Source: Isosphaera pallida ATCC 43644 (GTDB taxonomy: Bacteria > Planctomycetota > Planctomycetia > Isosphaerales > Isosphaeraceae). From it: a stretch of DNA of 64,000 bases. This document shows, piece by piece, positions 50,250 to 60,024 of the stretch (its first letter is position 1; each line of letters opens with the position of its first letter). The DNA lies in the NCBI RefSeq assembly GCF_000186345.1, contig NC_014962.1, positions 3,996,450-4,060,449 on the forward strand. The letters run 5' to 3'. Below the pieces are notes generated by a model that did no database searches, was not told the origin of the DNA, and was given only the letters and a program-made list of their open reading frames with translations. The translations under genes and the position numbers were made by a program.

Positions 50250-50541
50250 CCCGCCCATCCTTATCTCCTTCCTGCCTTCCGAGAAGGTGGGTAAGATTGA
50301 ATGGAGTTGAATGGCATGAGGCTGGGCATGAAAAAGCGGCCAAGCCACGAGTTCACCCCCGACGACGCGACGAGTCAACAGTGGAGTGGAAGTGACTCCC
50401 ACTGACCTTACTCAGAGCGCCATGACGCGGTTGACCAGATCAACCGCAAGGGAGAAGCTCAGATGGCCCGTTGAACCTCAGACGGCTTGGAGTGACGCCC
50501 TGGATGTCGTCGTCGCGTGGTCTGAGGGTCACGCGGCGGCT
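50236..50541 (+). other. 23S-5S spacer, 306 bases
   Basis: Separates 23S from 5S and is longer than usual. I see no tRNA or open reading frame with support; a 72-codon frame crossing the 23S end is not credible as a gene. Confidence 0.5.
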
Positions 50542-50650
50542 TTCCGGTGACCATACCGTCGGGGTCCTACCCGTTCCCATTCCGAACACGGCCGTCAAGC
50601 CCGCCGGGCCTATGATAGTGCGTCAGCGCGAAAGTCGGTGATCGCCGGAT
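50542..50650 (+). rRNA. rrf: 5S ribosomal RNA
   Basis: About 109 bases. The core CCCGTTCCCATTCCGAACACGG is the most conserved part of 5S. The ends form the terminal helix: TCCGGTGA (50543-50550) with TCGCCGGA (50642-50649), allowing one G-T pair. GTCAAGC and TATGATAGTG (loop E/helix IV) follow in the right order. The exact ends may shift by one to three bases. Confidence 0.9.
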
Positions 50651-50662
50651 CTGTTCAATCGC

Positions 50663-50703
50663 CTACCCCCATGCCGCCCTCCCCCAGGGCCGCATGGGGG
50701 TAG
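50663..50703 (+). terminator. rRNA operon terminator hairpin
   Basis: CTACCCCCATGC pairs perfectly with GCATGGGGGTAG (12 base pairs), then after one C-C mismatch GCCCT pairs with AGGGC around a CCCCC loop. A short AGCATTT follows instead of a long T-run. Its strength and position just after 5S make it the likely end of the operon. Confidence 0.75.
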
Positions 50704-50790
50704 AGCATTTCGAAGATCACTGGAGAAACGTTTCACACCTTTCTACAATCCAAAGGATATCGCACAAGCACCCCAAGGAGGGAGCCGCGT

Positions 50791-52872
50791 TTGATCGCGG
50801 CTCAAACAGGAATGAGCGTCTTCGAGTTGGTGAGCCCTTTTCCACCTGCCGGAGATCAGCCCAAGGCGATCGAGGCGTTAGTTGATGGCATCCGGTCGGG
50901 GAAAACTCACCAGACCTTGTTGGGGGTGACGGGGTCGGGCAAGACGTTCACCATGGCCAACGTCATCGCTCGTTTGAACCGGCCCGCCCTGGTCCTCTCG
51001 CACAACAAGACTCTGGCCGCTCAACTTTACGGCGAGTTCCGCGAGTTCTTCCCTCGCAACGCGGTTCGCTACTTTGTTAGTTATTATGACTACTATCAAC
51101 CCGAGGCCTATATCCCACAGCGCGATATTTATATCGAAAAAGACGCTGCCATCAATGATGAAATTGAACGTCTGAGACTGGCAGCGACTGCCGCACTGGT
51201 CAGTAGGCGCGACGTGGTGGTGGTGGCCAGCGTTTCTAGCATCTACGGTCTTGGATCGCCCGATCATTACAAGCGGATGACCATCCACCTCTCTGTTGGC
51301 GATATCATCGACCGTGACGAATTGCTGCTCAAATTAGTGGACATTCAATACGAACGCAACGATATCGCCTTCGAACGCTCCAAGTTCCGAGTCCGCGGCG
51401 ACGTCGTCGAGATCTGGCCTGGCTACGAGGAAATCGCCTACCGAGTCGAACTTTTCGGCGACGAAGTCGAATCCCTGGCCGAAATCGATCCACTGACTGG
51501 CAAAACACTTCTTAAAAAGAAAGAGATGCTGATTCAACCGGCGAAACACTACGTTATGCCGGAGGAAAAAATCGAGGCCGCGGTCACTTCGATCAAAGCG
51601 GAACTCGAAGAACGGCTCAAGCAACTTCAAGATCAGGGTAAACTGCTGGAAGCCCAGCGACTGGCGGCTCGAACGCGCTACGACCTGGAAATGTTGCTGG
51701 AAGTGGGACGTTGTCAAGGTATCGAAAACTACTCGCGTCACTTCGACGGTCGAAAACCAGGTGAACCACCCTACACCCTGATGGATTACTTTCCGAAAGA
51801 CACGCTTGTTTTCATCGACGAATCCCACGTCACCATTCCTCAGGTGCGTGGGATGTTCGCGGGCGACTTCAGCCGAAAAAGCACCTTGGTCGAACACGGG
51901 TTTCGGCTTCCTAGCGCCATTGACAATCGACCCTTGAGGTTCGACGAGTGGGAGGCCAAACTCGGCCAAGTCATCTTCGTCTCCGCCACTCCTGGCGACT
52001 ACGAGCTGGAAAAGTCGGGTGGCGAAGTGGTGGAACAGGTGATCCGACCCACCGGATTGGTGGACCCCAAAATCCGAGTCGAGCCAGCCCGCGACCAGGT
52101 TCCGCAACTGCTCAAGGAATGCAAGGCCCGAGCGGAAAAGGGGGAGCGCGTCCTGGTCACAACCCTCACCAAACGGCTCGCCGAGGATCTCTCGCGATAT
52201 CTCAAAGAAGAAGGGCTCAAGTGCAAGTGGCTCCACTCCGAACTCGATGCATTTGAGCGTGTGACGATTCTTCGGGAGCTGCGCGAAGGAGCGTTCGATG
52301 TATTGGTGGGGGTCAATTTGTTGCGCGAGGGTCTGGACCTTCCCGAAGTTTCGCTGGTTTGTATCCTCGACGCCGATAAGGAAGGATTTCTACGCAGCGA
52401 AACCTCACTCATTCAAACGATTGGTCGAGCAGCGCGTCACATCAACGCCGAAGTCGTGTTGTATGCTGACAAGGTCACTCCCTCGATGAAACGGGCTCTG
52501 GACGAGACCGAACGCCGGCGCGGCCTGCAACTGGCCTACAACGCCGAACATGGGATCACCCCCGAAACCATCGTGAAGGCGATCCGGCGTGGCATCGAGG
52601 AGGAAATCCAAGCGCGAACCGAAGCCCGCAACGCGGTGGGTCGTGATGAACTCACCGATCAAATCGAAGACTACCTGGCGGCGCTCGAAGCCGAGATGCT
52701 TCAAGCGGCCGAGCAGTTGGAATTCGAACGCGCCGCCGAGCTGCGCGACCGCATCCTGGCAGTCAAAGCCGCCAAGGAAGGAGGCGGTCCAGCTCGGCCG
52801 ACCGCCACGCCCCAAGGGGTCTCCGCGCGTCGTAAGGCCAAAGCCAAACCCAAGGCCCGAGGCTCACGATGA
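50791..52872 (+). CDS. uvrB: excinuclease ABC subunit B
   Basis: UvrB is the damage-verifying helicase-like subunit of nucleotide excision repair; it is loaded by UvrA and recruits UvrC. The 693-residue product has Walker A GVTGSGKT, the DNA-probing beta-hairpin region [20 protein letters not shown], motif V/VI segments ([23 protein letters not shown]) and the C-terminal UVR coiled-coil [30 protein letters not shown] that binds UvrC. TTG 50791 is used because AAGGAGGGA lies seven bases upstream; ATG 50812 has only a close, weak site. It is the first gene after the rRNA operon and its stop overlaps nadC. No LexA-like box was recognised upstream. Confidence 0.98.
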   Translation: MIAAQTGMSVFELVSPFPPAGDQPKAIEALVDGIRSGKTHQTLLGVTGSGKTFTMANVIARLNRPALVLSHNKTLAAQLYGEFREFFPRNAVRYFVSYYDYYQPEAYIPQRDIYIEKDAAINDEIERLRLAATAALVSRRDVVVVASVSSIYGLGSPDHYKRMTIHLSVGDIIDRDELLLKLVDIQYERNDIAFERSKFRVRGDVVEIWPGYEEIAYRVELFGDEVESLAEIDPLTGKTLLKKKEMLIQPAKHYVMPEEKIEAAVTSIKAELEERLKQLQDQGKLLEAQRLAARTRYDLEMLLEVGRCQGIENYSRHFDGRKPGEPPYTLMDYFPKDTLVFIDESHVTIPQVRGMFAGDFSRKSTLVEHGFRLPSAIDNRPLRFDEWEAKLGQVIFVSATPGDYELEKSGGEVVEQVIRPTGLVDPKIRVEPARDQVPQLLKECKARAEKGERVLVTTLTKRLAEDLSRYLKEEGLKCKWLHSELDAFERVTILRELREGAFDVLVGVNLLREGLDLPEVSLVCILDADKEGFLRSETSLIQTIGRAARHINAEVVLYADKVTPSMKRALDETERRRGLQLAYNAEHGITPETIVKAIRRGIEEEIQARTEARNAVGRDELTDQIEDYLAALEAEMLQAAEQLEFERAAELRDRILAVKAAKEGGGPARPTATPQGVSARRKAKAKPKARGSR

Positions 52873-53813
52873 TCTTTCCTCACCCCACCCCACCCTGTTC
52901 GTTGGCGTCGTCCGACTGGTCGCTGCCCGGTGATGGCTTCGGCCCTTCTGAGCGCGAGAATGCTCTGCGGATCATTCAGGCGGCTCTTTCCGAGGATTTG
53001 GGCAACCTGGGCGATGTCACGTCCCAGGCGCTGCTCGAAGCCAGCGCTCAGGCTGAAGCCTGGGTGGTAACGCGAGCGGCGGGCGTGGTGGCGGGATTGC
53101 CTCTGGTACCGTTGCTGATCCAGGTGGGCGGGTTTCAACTTGACGCGGTGGCTTATGTTCGGGATGGTCAATCGCTTGAGTCTGGTACACCTTTGCTGTA
53201 TTTGCGAGGATCCGCGCGCGATCTGCTAGCGGTGGAACGAACTCTGCTCAATATGTTGCAACGGCTCTCGGGGATTGCTAGCCAGACCGCTTTGTTTGTT
53301 GAGCGGACACGAGGCACCCGTGCGGTGGTTCTAGACACGCGTAAAACCACGCCTGGTCTGCGGTTGTTGGAAAAGTACGCGGTGCGGTGCGGCGGCGGAC
53401 GAAATCATCGGATTGGCTTATACGATCAGATTCTGATCAAGGACAACCACCTGGCGTTTTTGGAACGCCAAGGGGTGGCCAACCCGATCGCCCACGCAGT
53501 TTTGGCTGGCCGGAGACGGTTTCCCCAACTCAAGGTGGAAGTTGAGGTTGATCGACTGGATCAGTTCCAAATCGCGTTGGAGGCCGGTCCCGACTTAATC
53601 CTGGTGGACAACTTTGCTTTGGACCAGCTGCGCACGGCCGTGGCGTTGCGCGATCGGGTCGCGCCGACGATCCTAATCGAGGTATCGGGCGGCGTCACCC
53701 TGGATCGCGTCGGCGAACTCGCCGCGACCGGGGTTGATCGGATTAGTGTGGGAGCCTTGACCCATTCCGCCCCTGCGCTCGATTTAGGAATGGACGACCG
53801 CCCCCCTGCTTGA
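52869..53813 (+). CDS. nadC: nicotinate-nucleotide diphosphorylase (carboxylating) NadC
   Basis: NadC makes nicotinate mononucleotide from quinolinate and PRPP with release of CO2, a step in de novo NAD synthesis. The 314-residue product is slightly longer than the usual 280-290 because of a 30-residue N-terminus. Motifs: [30 protein letters not shown], the PRPP/quinolinate segment [20 protein letters not shown] with [25 protein letters not shown], and C-terminal [21 protein letters not shown]. The ATG overlaps the uvrB stop (ATGA), so the two are coupled. birA follows 40 bases later. nadA and nadB are not in the window. Confidence 0.96.
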   Translation: MIFPHPTPPCSLASSDWSLPGDGFGPSERENALRIIQAALSEDLGNLGDVTSQALLEASAQAEAWVVTRAAGVVAGLPLVPLLIQVGGFQLDAVAYVRDGQSLESGTPLLYLRGSARDLLAVERTLLNMLQRLSGIASQTALFVERTRGTRAVVLDTRKTTPGLRLLEKYAVRCGGGRNHRIGLYDQILIKDNHLAFLERQGVANPIAHAVLAGRRRFPQLKVEVEVDRLDQFQIALEAGPDLILVDNFALDQLRTAVALRDRVAPTILIEVSGGVTLDRVGELAATGVDRISVGALTHSAPALDLGMDDRPPA

Positions 53814-53853
53814 TCGCAATCGCCATCCCCTCCCTCGACCTGAGACCGTTCGA

Positions 53854-54822
53854 ATGATGTCCAATTCTTGCCACATCGTTGCCAATCTCCCTTCAAGTTC
53901 CCCGGCTGCGCTTTCGGCCTCCGCGATTGCGGCTGGGGGGACTGGGCGGCGGTTCGGGCGACGCATCGAGGTTTACGACTGCGTCACCAGCACCAACGAT
54001 CTTGGCCTGCGTCTGTTGGCGGATCGGACTCCCTTGGAATCGGCTGTCGTTCCGATCTCTCTGTTCGGCGGGTCCGACCAGGCGCTGGATGGTCGGATCT
54101 TATTGGCCGAGAGTCAAACCCAAGGGCGAGGCCGGTTGGGAAGAACCTGGACCATGCCAAGGGGGGGAGGATTGCTCATGTCGGTATTGATCGATTCCCC
54201 CGTTGGCGTCCATTCACGATCACCGGCACAACGCGCGGGCATTTGGACCGCCTGGGCGGCCGTGTCGGTGGCGGAGTGTCTGGCGGAATGGGTGGATCGA
54301 TCCCATGTGGTCAGCATCAAATGGCCGAATGATGTGAGAATCGATCGCCTCAAGGTGGCCGGCATTTTGGTGGAACGTCCCGCCATCGACACGGGAGGGT
54401 TCGTGGTGGGAATCGGGATCAATCTTCAGCTGGACCGCGACTCGTTTCTCGCCGAAGTTCGAAGCCAAGCTGGTTCACTCAATTGGTTCGTCGCGCCGGA
54501 GTCGTTGCCCCTCGACCGAAATCGGTTCGCCGGACGTTTGATCGAGATCATGAACGATTACGGATTCGATCTCGAAACGCGGGAGGAAATCCCAGGACGT
54601 TTCGCTCGGTTGGTTGAGCGGTTTCAATCGCGATTGGAGGGATTCGACGCGCCGGTGATTCTCACCACGCCGCGCGAGCGCCTTCAAGGTCGTTTGGTGG
54701 GGCTGGAGCCGGGAGGGCTGGCGCGTCTTGAAACCGCGGCAGGACCGATTTTGACCCGTCCCACTGCTTGGATTGAACGAATCACTCCCGAAGGGCACGA
54801 TCAGGATCAAATGGATGTCTGA
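53854..54822 (+). CDS. birA: biotin--[acetyl-CoA-carboxylase] ligase
   Basis: Biotin protein ligase activates biotin as biotinyl-AMP and attaches it to the biotin carrier protein of acetyl-CoA carboxylase. The 322-residue product lacks an N-terminal winged helix, so it is a non-regulatory (class I) ligase. The catalytic domain shows the TSTNDLGLRL segment, SQTQGRGRLGRTW (the GRGRxGRxW ATP/biotin loop), KWPNDVRID and GILVE. The C-terminal small beta-domain is present (GRLVGLEPGGLARLETAAG). The first residues before FGRRIEVYD are an unconserved 40-residue extension, so the start could be internal. The ubiA-like gene follows after 12 bases. Confidence 0.92.
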   Translation: MMSNSCHIVANLPSSSPAALSASAIAAGGTGRRFGRRIEVYDCVTSTNDLGLRLLADRTPLESAVVPISLFGGSDQALDGRILLAESQTQGRGRLGRTWTMPRGGGLLMSVLIDSPVGVHSRSPAQRAGIWTAWAAVSVAECLAEWVDRSHVVSIKWPNDVRIDRLKVAGILVERPAIDTGGFVVGIGINLQLDRDSFLAEVRSQAGSLNWFVAPESLPLDRNRFAGRLIEIMNDYGFDLETREEIPGRFARLVERFQSRLEGFDAPVILTTPRERLQGRLVGLEPGGLARLETAAGPILTRPTAWIERITPEGHDQDQMDV

Positions 54823-54834
54823 GAAGGAACCCTC

Positions 54835-55779
54835 ATGTCATCCTCACCAAAGTGGATGGGACGAGTGCGGGTTTACGCCCGGCTCGTCAGGCTGCCCAAC
54901 GTTTTGACGGCCGCAGCTGACCCGATGGCGGGTTGGTGGTTTGTGCGCTCATTGTCAGCGGGCGAAGCGGCCGCGGCCGCGGTGTGGCCTCTCATGGCCG
55001 CGTCGATGTTGATTTATGCCGGCGGCATCATTCTCAACGATTTGGCCGACCTGGAGGAGGATCGTCGGGAGCGCCCCCATCGTCCCTTACCTTCGGGACA
55101 ACTTCCGGTGATGCGCGCGTTGGTTCTGGCGATCGCGTGCTTTGGGCTGGGGATGAGTCTCATGCTGGTCAGTGGATCCTTCAAAAGTGTTTTAGTGGGA
55201 ACATTTTTGATAGCCGCGGTTTTGAGTTACGACTTGGGAGGCAAACGGACAGCGTGGGGTCCGGGATTGATGGGACTTTGTCGCGGTCTCAACCTGGCGC
55301 TTGGGATGTCACACGCTGCGGAGGGCGGAGGCTGGGCCGGCTGGAGCGTGTGCGCTCTGTTCGGCCTATTCGTCGCCGGGTTCACCTGGATCAGTCGAGA
55401 TGAAACTCGGGTCGGCCGCACCGAGGGGCTGGCGCTGGGCACACTGACACAGGTCATCGCGTTGGGATGGCTTTTAAGCTTCTGGGTTGTGGCGGCCTTG
55501 ACGGGTCGTGTGGCCAACCTTGCGGCCCACTTTGGCGGAAGTTTGTCCGCGCTGGGATTAACCATTTTGGTGATGGCGTTGGTGCTTCGGGTCAACTGGC
55601 GGGCTTGGCGGCAACCCGACCCCACACGGATGCAGGAGGCGGTGGTCACGGCGATTTTGTCCTTGGTCTTGCTGGACGCGGCTATTGCCGGAGTGGGCTC
55701 GGGATGGATCGCTTCGGCCTCAGTGGTTCTGATTTTCCCGCTGGCTCGCCGCCTCGGCCAGACAATCGCCGCCACATGA
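54835..55779 (+). CDS. UbiA family prenyltransferase
   Basis: Polytopic membrane prenyltransferase of the UbiA superfamily, 314 residues with about eight hydrophobic helices. The two Asp-rich motifs that bind Mg2+-diphosphate are present: NDLADLEEDRRERPHRPLPSG near 78-98 (NDxxDxxxD) and SYDLGGKRTAWGPG near 134 (YDxxxKR). The first matches the family closely; the second has only one Asp, as in several UbiA subgroups. The aromatic acceptor cannot be predicted. EboC-like proteins have a similar N-terminus (RLPNVLTAAADPMAGW), but no other ebo genes are here. AAGGA lies before ATG 54835, 12 bases after birA. Confidence 0.85.
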   Translation: MSSSPKWMGRVRVYARLVRLPNVLTAAADPMAGWWFVRSLSAGEAAAAAVWPLMAASMLIYAGGIILNDLADLEEDRRERPHRPLPSGQLPVMRALVLAIACFGLGMSLMLVSGSFKSVLVGTFLIAAVLSYDLGGKRTAWGPGLMGLCRGLNLALGMSHAAEGGGWAGWSVCALFGLFVAGFTWISRDETRVGRTEGLALGTLTQVIALGWLLSFWVVAALTGRVANLAAHFGGSLSALGLTILVMALVLRVNWRAWRQPDPTRMQEAVVTAILSLVLLDAAIAGVGSGWIASASVVLIFPLARRLGQTIAAT

Positions 55780-56357
55780 GTCTCATCCCGTTTTACAGTA
55801 AGACGAGGGCTTGACTCGCCGAGCTGGTCCGAACCACGTGGGGGATGGAATTTCAATTTGAAGGCCGCTTGCAATCCGACTCTTGAAGGCCGCTTGCCAT
55901 CCCACTCCGGACATGATCCAACGCGAACCCGATGGTGTCCCGTTGTGGAAACGTTGAAGAACCGACTTGGAACGAGGAACGTCATGACTTAAGATCAGAG
56001 TGTCACACCCCGCCGGGAGTCTCGACCTCAAGCCTCCCCAAGGATCGCTTGCAGATCCGCCCGATAGCGCCCGCCGCCCGCGTAGTCCGGGTTGCGAAGC
56101 GCGGTCGCTCCTTCCTCATGACCACGCGAAACGCCTTGTCTTGCCTCTCCGACCCGCCAAACCGCATCCTTCTCGACAGCCTGTTGGATTGCAATGGCGG
56201 TTCGGCTTTGGGAGAAGCTGATGATCCTCGCCCACGAAACGAGTCGGGTTGGGTGGGGGTCGTCCAAGGGTTGGTTCACCAGGATTCGCGTGCGTTCGTC
56301 CCTGCGTCTGGCTCCTCCCCTCCCACGAGAGAACCGATAGACTCGGAGTGGTTTGCG
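55780..56357. other. intergenic region with a 25-base tandem repeat
   Basis: 578 bases before the HEAT/TPR gene. The frame of that gene is open through part of it, but codon content and the signal peptide at 56358 argue against coding. It contains two adjacent copies of a 25-base unit at 55858-55907 (see repeat entry). No RNA gene seen. Confidence 0.4.
55858..55907. repeat. tandem repeat, two copies of 25 bases
   Basis: TTGAAGGCCGCTTGCAATCC at 55858 is followed directly by TTGAAGGCCGCTTGCCATCC at 55883; over the full 25-base unit the copies differ at two positions. It is too short for a VNTR assignment and no flanking target duplication was noticed. Confidence 0.75.
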
Positions 56358-57203
56358 ATGAGGCGTCCGAGAACCGGGGCATGGTGGCGGCAGCTGCGTC
56401 GCGCCGCTTTGACGGGAGGCGTGATGGTCTGGGCGCTTTGGAGCGGCGCGATGGCGCGTCCATGTCAGGCGGGCGTGGTGGCGGTTGGGAAGGTCATCGA
56501 TGGTTCCACGAATCCTCCTTCATGGTCGGGAGCGCGTGTCATGGCCGAGCCGCCTCACGTTCGGGCGTTGATTGTTTCGGCATTCGACGATTTCGTGCGT
56601 CATCAAAACATCGACCAGTTTCTGTCCGTGGTCTCCGCCCGCTACACCGAGGGAACGCTCGAGCGTCTGCTTTGCTCGGACGACGCACGGACACGACGGG
56701 CTGCCGTCATGGCTTTGGGACATCTTGGCAGCTTCGCGGTCAACGATGCGCTAGCGCGCTGTTTGTCCGACCCCGACCCGTCGGTTCGGGAGCTGGCTCA
56801 TCACGCCCTCTGGGCGATTTGGTTCCGCGCCGATACCCCCTCCCACAACGCCCGTCTGGAAAAAGTCCGCGAATGCAACGCCAGGGGACGCCACGAACTG
56901 GCAATTCGCCTCGCCAGCGATCTGATCGAACATGCGCCAAGATTCGCCGAAGCCTATAACCAACGAGCCATCGCCCATTTCTGTCTGGATCGGTTTGAGG
57001 AAAGTGTGCGGGATTGCGTTCAGGCGTTAGTCTACAACCCCAACCACTTCGGTGCGATGCAAGGAATGGGACAATGCCTGTTACGCTTGAATCGGCGCGA
57101 GGAAGCCCTGGGGATTTTCCGTCGCGCTTGTAAACTGATGCCGTACAACCACGACCTCAAACAGTGGGTCGAGGTCCTAGAGGCGGAAGCCGAAGGACGT
57201 TGA
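56358..57203 (+). CDS. exported HEAT-repeat and TPR protein
   Basis: 281-residue protein with a signal peptide (basic RRPRTGAWWRQLRRAA, then a hydrophobic VMVWALWSGAMA, cleavage near PCQAG). Mature domains: HEAT-like repeats (LERLLCSDDARTRRAAVMAL, LARCLSDPDPSVRELAHHAL) and two TPR units (AEAYNQRAIAHFCLDRFEES; FGAMQGMGQCLLRLNRREEA). These are protein-binding scaffolds; no catalytic residues are evident. The frame is open from 55932, but ATG 56358 begins the signal peptide and has GGAG ten bases upstream. It ends 82 bases before the hrpB start. Role unknown. Confidence 0.78.
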   Translation: MRRPRTGAWWRQLRRAALTGGVMVWALWSGAMARPCQAGVVAVGKVIDGSTNPPSWSGARVMAEPPHVRALIVSAFDDFVRHQNIDQFLSVVSARYTEGTLERLLCSDDARTRRAAVMALGHLGSFAVNDALARCLSDPDPSVRELAHHALWAIWFRADTPSHNARLEKVRECNARGRHELAIRLASDLIEHAPRFAEAYNQRAIAHFCLDRFEESVRDCVQALVYNPNHFGAMQGMGQCLLRLNRREEALGIFRRACKLMPYNHDLKQWVEVLEAEAEGR

Positions 57204-57285
57204 AGGTCAGGTTTGGTGACGTTGATGCCCACCCCCGTTCCTCCCTCACGCCTCATCCCACCCCAAGTTCCCCTTGAGCATCGTC

Positions 57286-60000
57286 ATGTCGCCCGGCGTT
57301 GAGTTGGCCGACCAGTTGCCGGCCATCGTCTCGGCAGCGCGACAGGCTCGGCGGCTGGTGTTGACCGCGCCTCCAGGTTCGGGCAAAACCACTCTGGTCG
57401 CTCCGGCCTTGGCAAAATCGGGCGTCCTCGATCCAGCGCATCCCGCCGTGTTGTTGCTGCAACCGCGGCGGATCGCCGCCCGTGCAGTGGCTGCTCGAAT
57501 CGCCCAGCTCAACCAATGGCGGTTGGGCCGGGAGGTCGGCCATCAAGTCCGCTTTGAATCCACGATTGGCCCTCGAAGCATCGTTCGGGTTGTCACCGAG
57601 GGGATTCTCAATCGGATGATCCTCTCCGACCCCTTCCTAGAAGGAATCGGAGCGGTCATTCTCGATGAGTTCCACGAGCGCAGCATCCACACCGATCTGG
57701 CAATCGCGTTGACCTGCGAGGTGGCCAACGCAGTTCGTCCCGACCTGATCGTGGTGGTGATGTCGGCCACACTCGACCCAGAGCCGATCGCCCGTTTTTT
57801 GGGAAACGCTCCCGTCTTTCACGCCCCGGGACGCCGTCATTCCATCACCTTGGAATATCGTAGCGGCCCGAGTTTCGATCGGCGTTACCTAGCCGAGCGG
57901 GTGGCTTGCGAAGTCCTGGACGAACTCCGAGCCCATCCCACCACCCGCCGGCGCTCATCCCTGGGTTGCGAATCTCTTGGCGACATCCTGGTGTTCCTGC
58001 CCGGCATCGAAGAAATTCGCCGGGCCATGACAGTCACGCGGACGGCGCTTGAGCGTGACGATCGGAACTGGTCTGAGTGGGTGACGCTTTGTCCGCTTCA
58101 TGGACGCCTCAGCGCCGCGGAGCAGGATGCCGCGCTGGTGGAGGATCCGCAAGGACGCCGCAAGGTGGTGTTTTCTACCAACGTGGCCGAGACCTCGCTG
58201 ACAATTCCCGGGGTGCGATTGGTGATCGACTCGGGACTGGCGCGGGTGGCGACGGTCGATCATCGCAAAGGGTTGGATCGGTTGGAGTTGACTCGAATCA
58301 GTCGGGCCTCCGCCGATCAGCGGGCTGGACGGGCCGGGCGAGTAGGGCCGGGACGCTGCGTGCGTCTTTGGTCCGAAGCCGAGCACCGGGCGCTGGCGGA
58401 GTTCGAGACTCCGGAGATCCACCGGGTCGATCTGACCGGACCATGCTTGACCATTCATCGGTTCGGTTGCGCTGATCCGGCCGCGTTAGGGTGGTTCGAA
58501 CCACCACGCCCCGAAGCATTGGAGGCGGCCCAGACCACGCTCGCGCGTTTGAAAGCGATCGACCCGATCACCAAACGGATCACGCCGTTAGGCCAGCGTC
58601 TGGCCGAATTGCCCACCCATCCCCGCCTGGCCCGTTTGGTCCTGGCGGCGGCCGACGAGGGCTTCGCCTGGTATGGGGCGACCCTAGCCGCTTTGCTGGC
58701 CGAGGCCGATCCCGCGCTCGCGGCTTCCCCTAACGCCTCAGGCTCAAGCGTTCCCCGCCATCCCGCTTTGGACCGTCCGGGTTCCTCCGACGTTCTGGCC
58801 CGCCTGGACATCATCGACGAGGCGGAACGTCTTCAGTTCGATCACGAGGGTTGCCGCCGCCGTGGCATCTCGGCCCAAGCCGCTCGCAACGTCGCCCGTG
58901 CGCGGGATAATTTACTCAAAGCGCTTAAAGATCAAGCAATGTTCAACAAGCACAGCGACATCCACCAGCAACGGCCCTCGGAGGATCTGATGCTGCAATG
59001 GCTGCTGATCGCCTTCCCGGACCGTTTGGTTCGCCTCCGCGGCGGCGACGAGCGTGTGGGGGTGATGGTGGGCGGACGCGGCGTGCGTCTGGACGGCGAT
59101 TCCGTCGTCCAACCAAGGGAGTGGGAGTTCCTGCTGGCTCATGATCCGTTTCAGGATCGTCGCGACCCCGGCGCGGTTTTAGAAGCGCGGGTGCGGTTGG
59201 CTTCGGGAGTTCGCTGGGAATGGTTGACCACCCACCTGGCGGAGCATCTGCGACGCGAAACCCTGGTTCAGTTCGACGAATCCCGCGCCAAGGTGGTGGG
59301 GATTGCCCGCACGACGTTTCTCGGTTTGACCTTGTGCGAAGAGCCGCATGTGGCGATCAGCCCCGAACAGGCCGGCGAGGCTCTGGCGACCTGGCTCGCG
59401 CCTCGGATTCGAGATCATGTTCGCAATGACCCGGTCGCCGCGCGTTGGTTGGCCCGTCTAGAATTCGCCCGACAAGTCGAACCCCAACGCGATTGGCCGA
59501 GCCTGGAGGACGACGACTGGATCGAAGCGATCCGGCCGCTTTGTCATGGCAAGCGCCATCCCGATGAGGTATCGATGAAGGCGGTTGTTGAGCGGGTCGA
59601 ACACGCCCTCGGCTTTGAGACGCAACGACGTTTGGACCAACTTGCGCCTGAAACCATCACGCTGCCCAATGGCCGCCAGGCGCGTTTGAGTTACGAGACA
59701 GGACGGCCGCCCACACTCTCCATCAAACTTCAAGAGTTGTTCGGTTGGCGCGAGACGCCACGGGTGGGCGACGGGCGGGTGCCGTTGCGATTGGAGATTC
59801 TTGGCCCCCATCATCGCCCCGTCCAGGTTACCAACGACCTCCAAGGGTTCTGGACCGGCAGCTACGCACGAGTGCGCAAAGAACTGCGCGGACGCTACCC
59901 CAAACATGCTTGGCCCGAGCGTCCCTGGGAGGCCGAGCCTCACCCTCCCCGAAGCGGCCGGACTCCCCAAAACTCCGCAACCGACCGTCAACCCCGTTGA
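57286..60000 (+). CDS. hrpB: ATP-dependent helicase HrpB
   Basis: HrpB is a DEAH/RHA-type helicase of unclear physiological role in bacteria. The 904-residue product has Walker A APPGSGKTT, QPRRIAARAVAARIA (motif Ia), the DExH box as DEFH (motif II), VMSATLD (motif III), VVFSTNVAETSLTIPGVR (motif V) and QRAGRAGRVGPGRCVRLW (motif VI), followed by the winged-helix/ratchet region and the HrpB C-terminal domain (PRVGDGRVPLRLEILGPHHRPVQVTNDL). An in-frame TTG at 57274 adds four residues; ATG 57286 is preferred. Length is normal for the family (about 810-850), slightly longer because of an insertion near 480-500 and a tail. Confidence 0.95.
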   Translation: MSPGVELADQLPAIVSAARQARRLVLTAPPGSGKTTLVAPALAKSGVLDPAHPAVLLLQPRRIAARAVAARIAQLNQWRLGREVGHQVRFESTIGPRSIVRVVTEGILNRMILSDPFLEGIGAVILDEFHERSIHTDLAIALTCEVANAVRPDLIVVVMSATLDPEPIARFLGNAPVFHAPGRRHSITLEYRSGPSFDRRYLAERVACEVLDELRAHPTTRRRSSLGCESLGDILVFLPGIEEIRRAMTVTRTALERDDRNWSEWVTLCPLHGRLSAAEQDAALVEDPQGRRKVVFSTNVAETSLTIPGVRLVIDSGLARVATVDHRKGLDRLELTRISRASADQRAGRAGRVGPGRCVRLWSEAEHRALAEFETPEIHRVDLTGPCLTIHRFGCADPAALGWFEPPRPEALEAAQTTLARLKAIDPITKRITPLGQRLAELPTHPRLARLVLAAADEGFAWYGATLAALLAEADPALAASPNASGSSVPRHPALDRPGSSDVLARLDIIDEAERLQFDHEGCRRRGISAQAARNVARARDNLLKALKDQAMFNKHSDIHQQRPSEDLMLQWLLIAFPDRLVRLRGGDERVGVMVGGRGVRLDGDSVVQPREWEFLLAHDPFQDRRDPGAVLEARVRLASGVRWEWLTTHLAEHLRRETLVQFDESRAKVVGIARTTFLGLTLCEEPHVAISPEQAGEALATWLAPRIRDHVRNDPVAARWLARLEFARQVEPQRDWPSLEDDDWIEAIRPLCHGKRHPDEVSMKAVVERVEHALGFETQRRLDQLAPETITLPNGRQARLSYETGRPPTLSIKLQELFGWRETPRVGDGRVPLRLEILGPHHRPVQVTNDLQGFWTGSYARVRKELRGRYPKHAWPERPWEAEPHPPRSGRTPQNSATDRQPR

Positions 60001-60024
60001 ACACGGCGATCAAGGCTGCTCGAC

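Noticed and set aside
51334-52236. Open frame of 300 codons antisense to uvrB
   Set aside because: uvrB has full motifs throughout this segment; the antisense frame is Phe/Leu-rich with no known motif.
54835-55779. EboC of an ebo cluster
   Set aside because: The N-terminus is somewhat EboC-like, but no eboA, B, D, E or F gene lies nearby, so only the UbiA family is claimed.
55932-56357. N-terminal extension of the HEAT/TPR protein
   Set aside because: The frame is open but a signal peptide and ribosome site begin at 56358, and the extension has no conserved-looking content.
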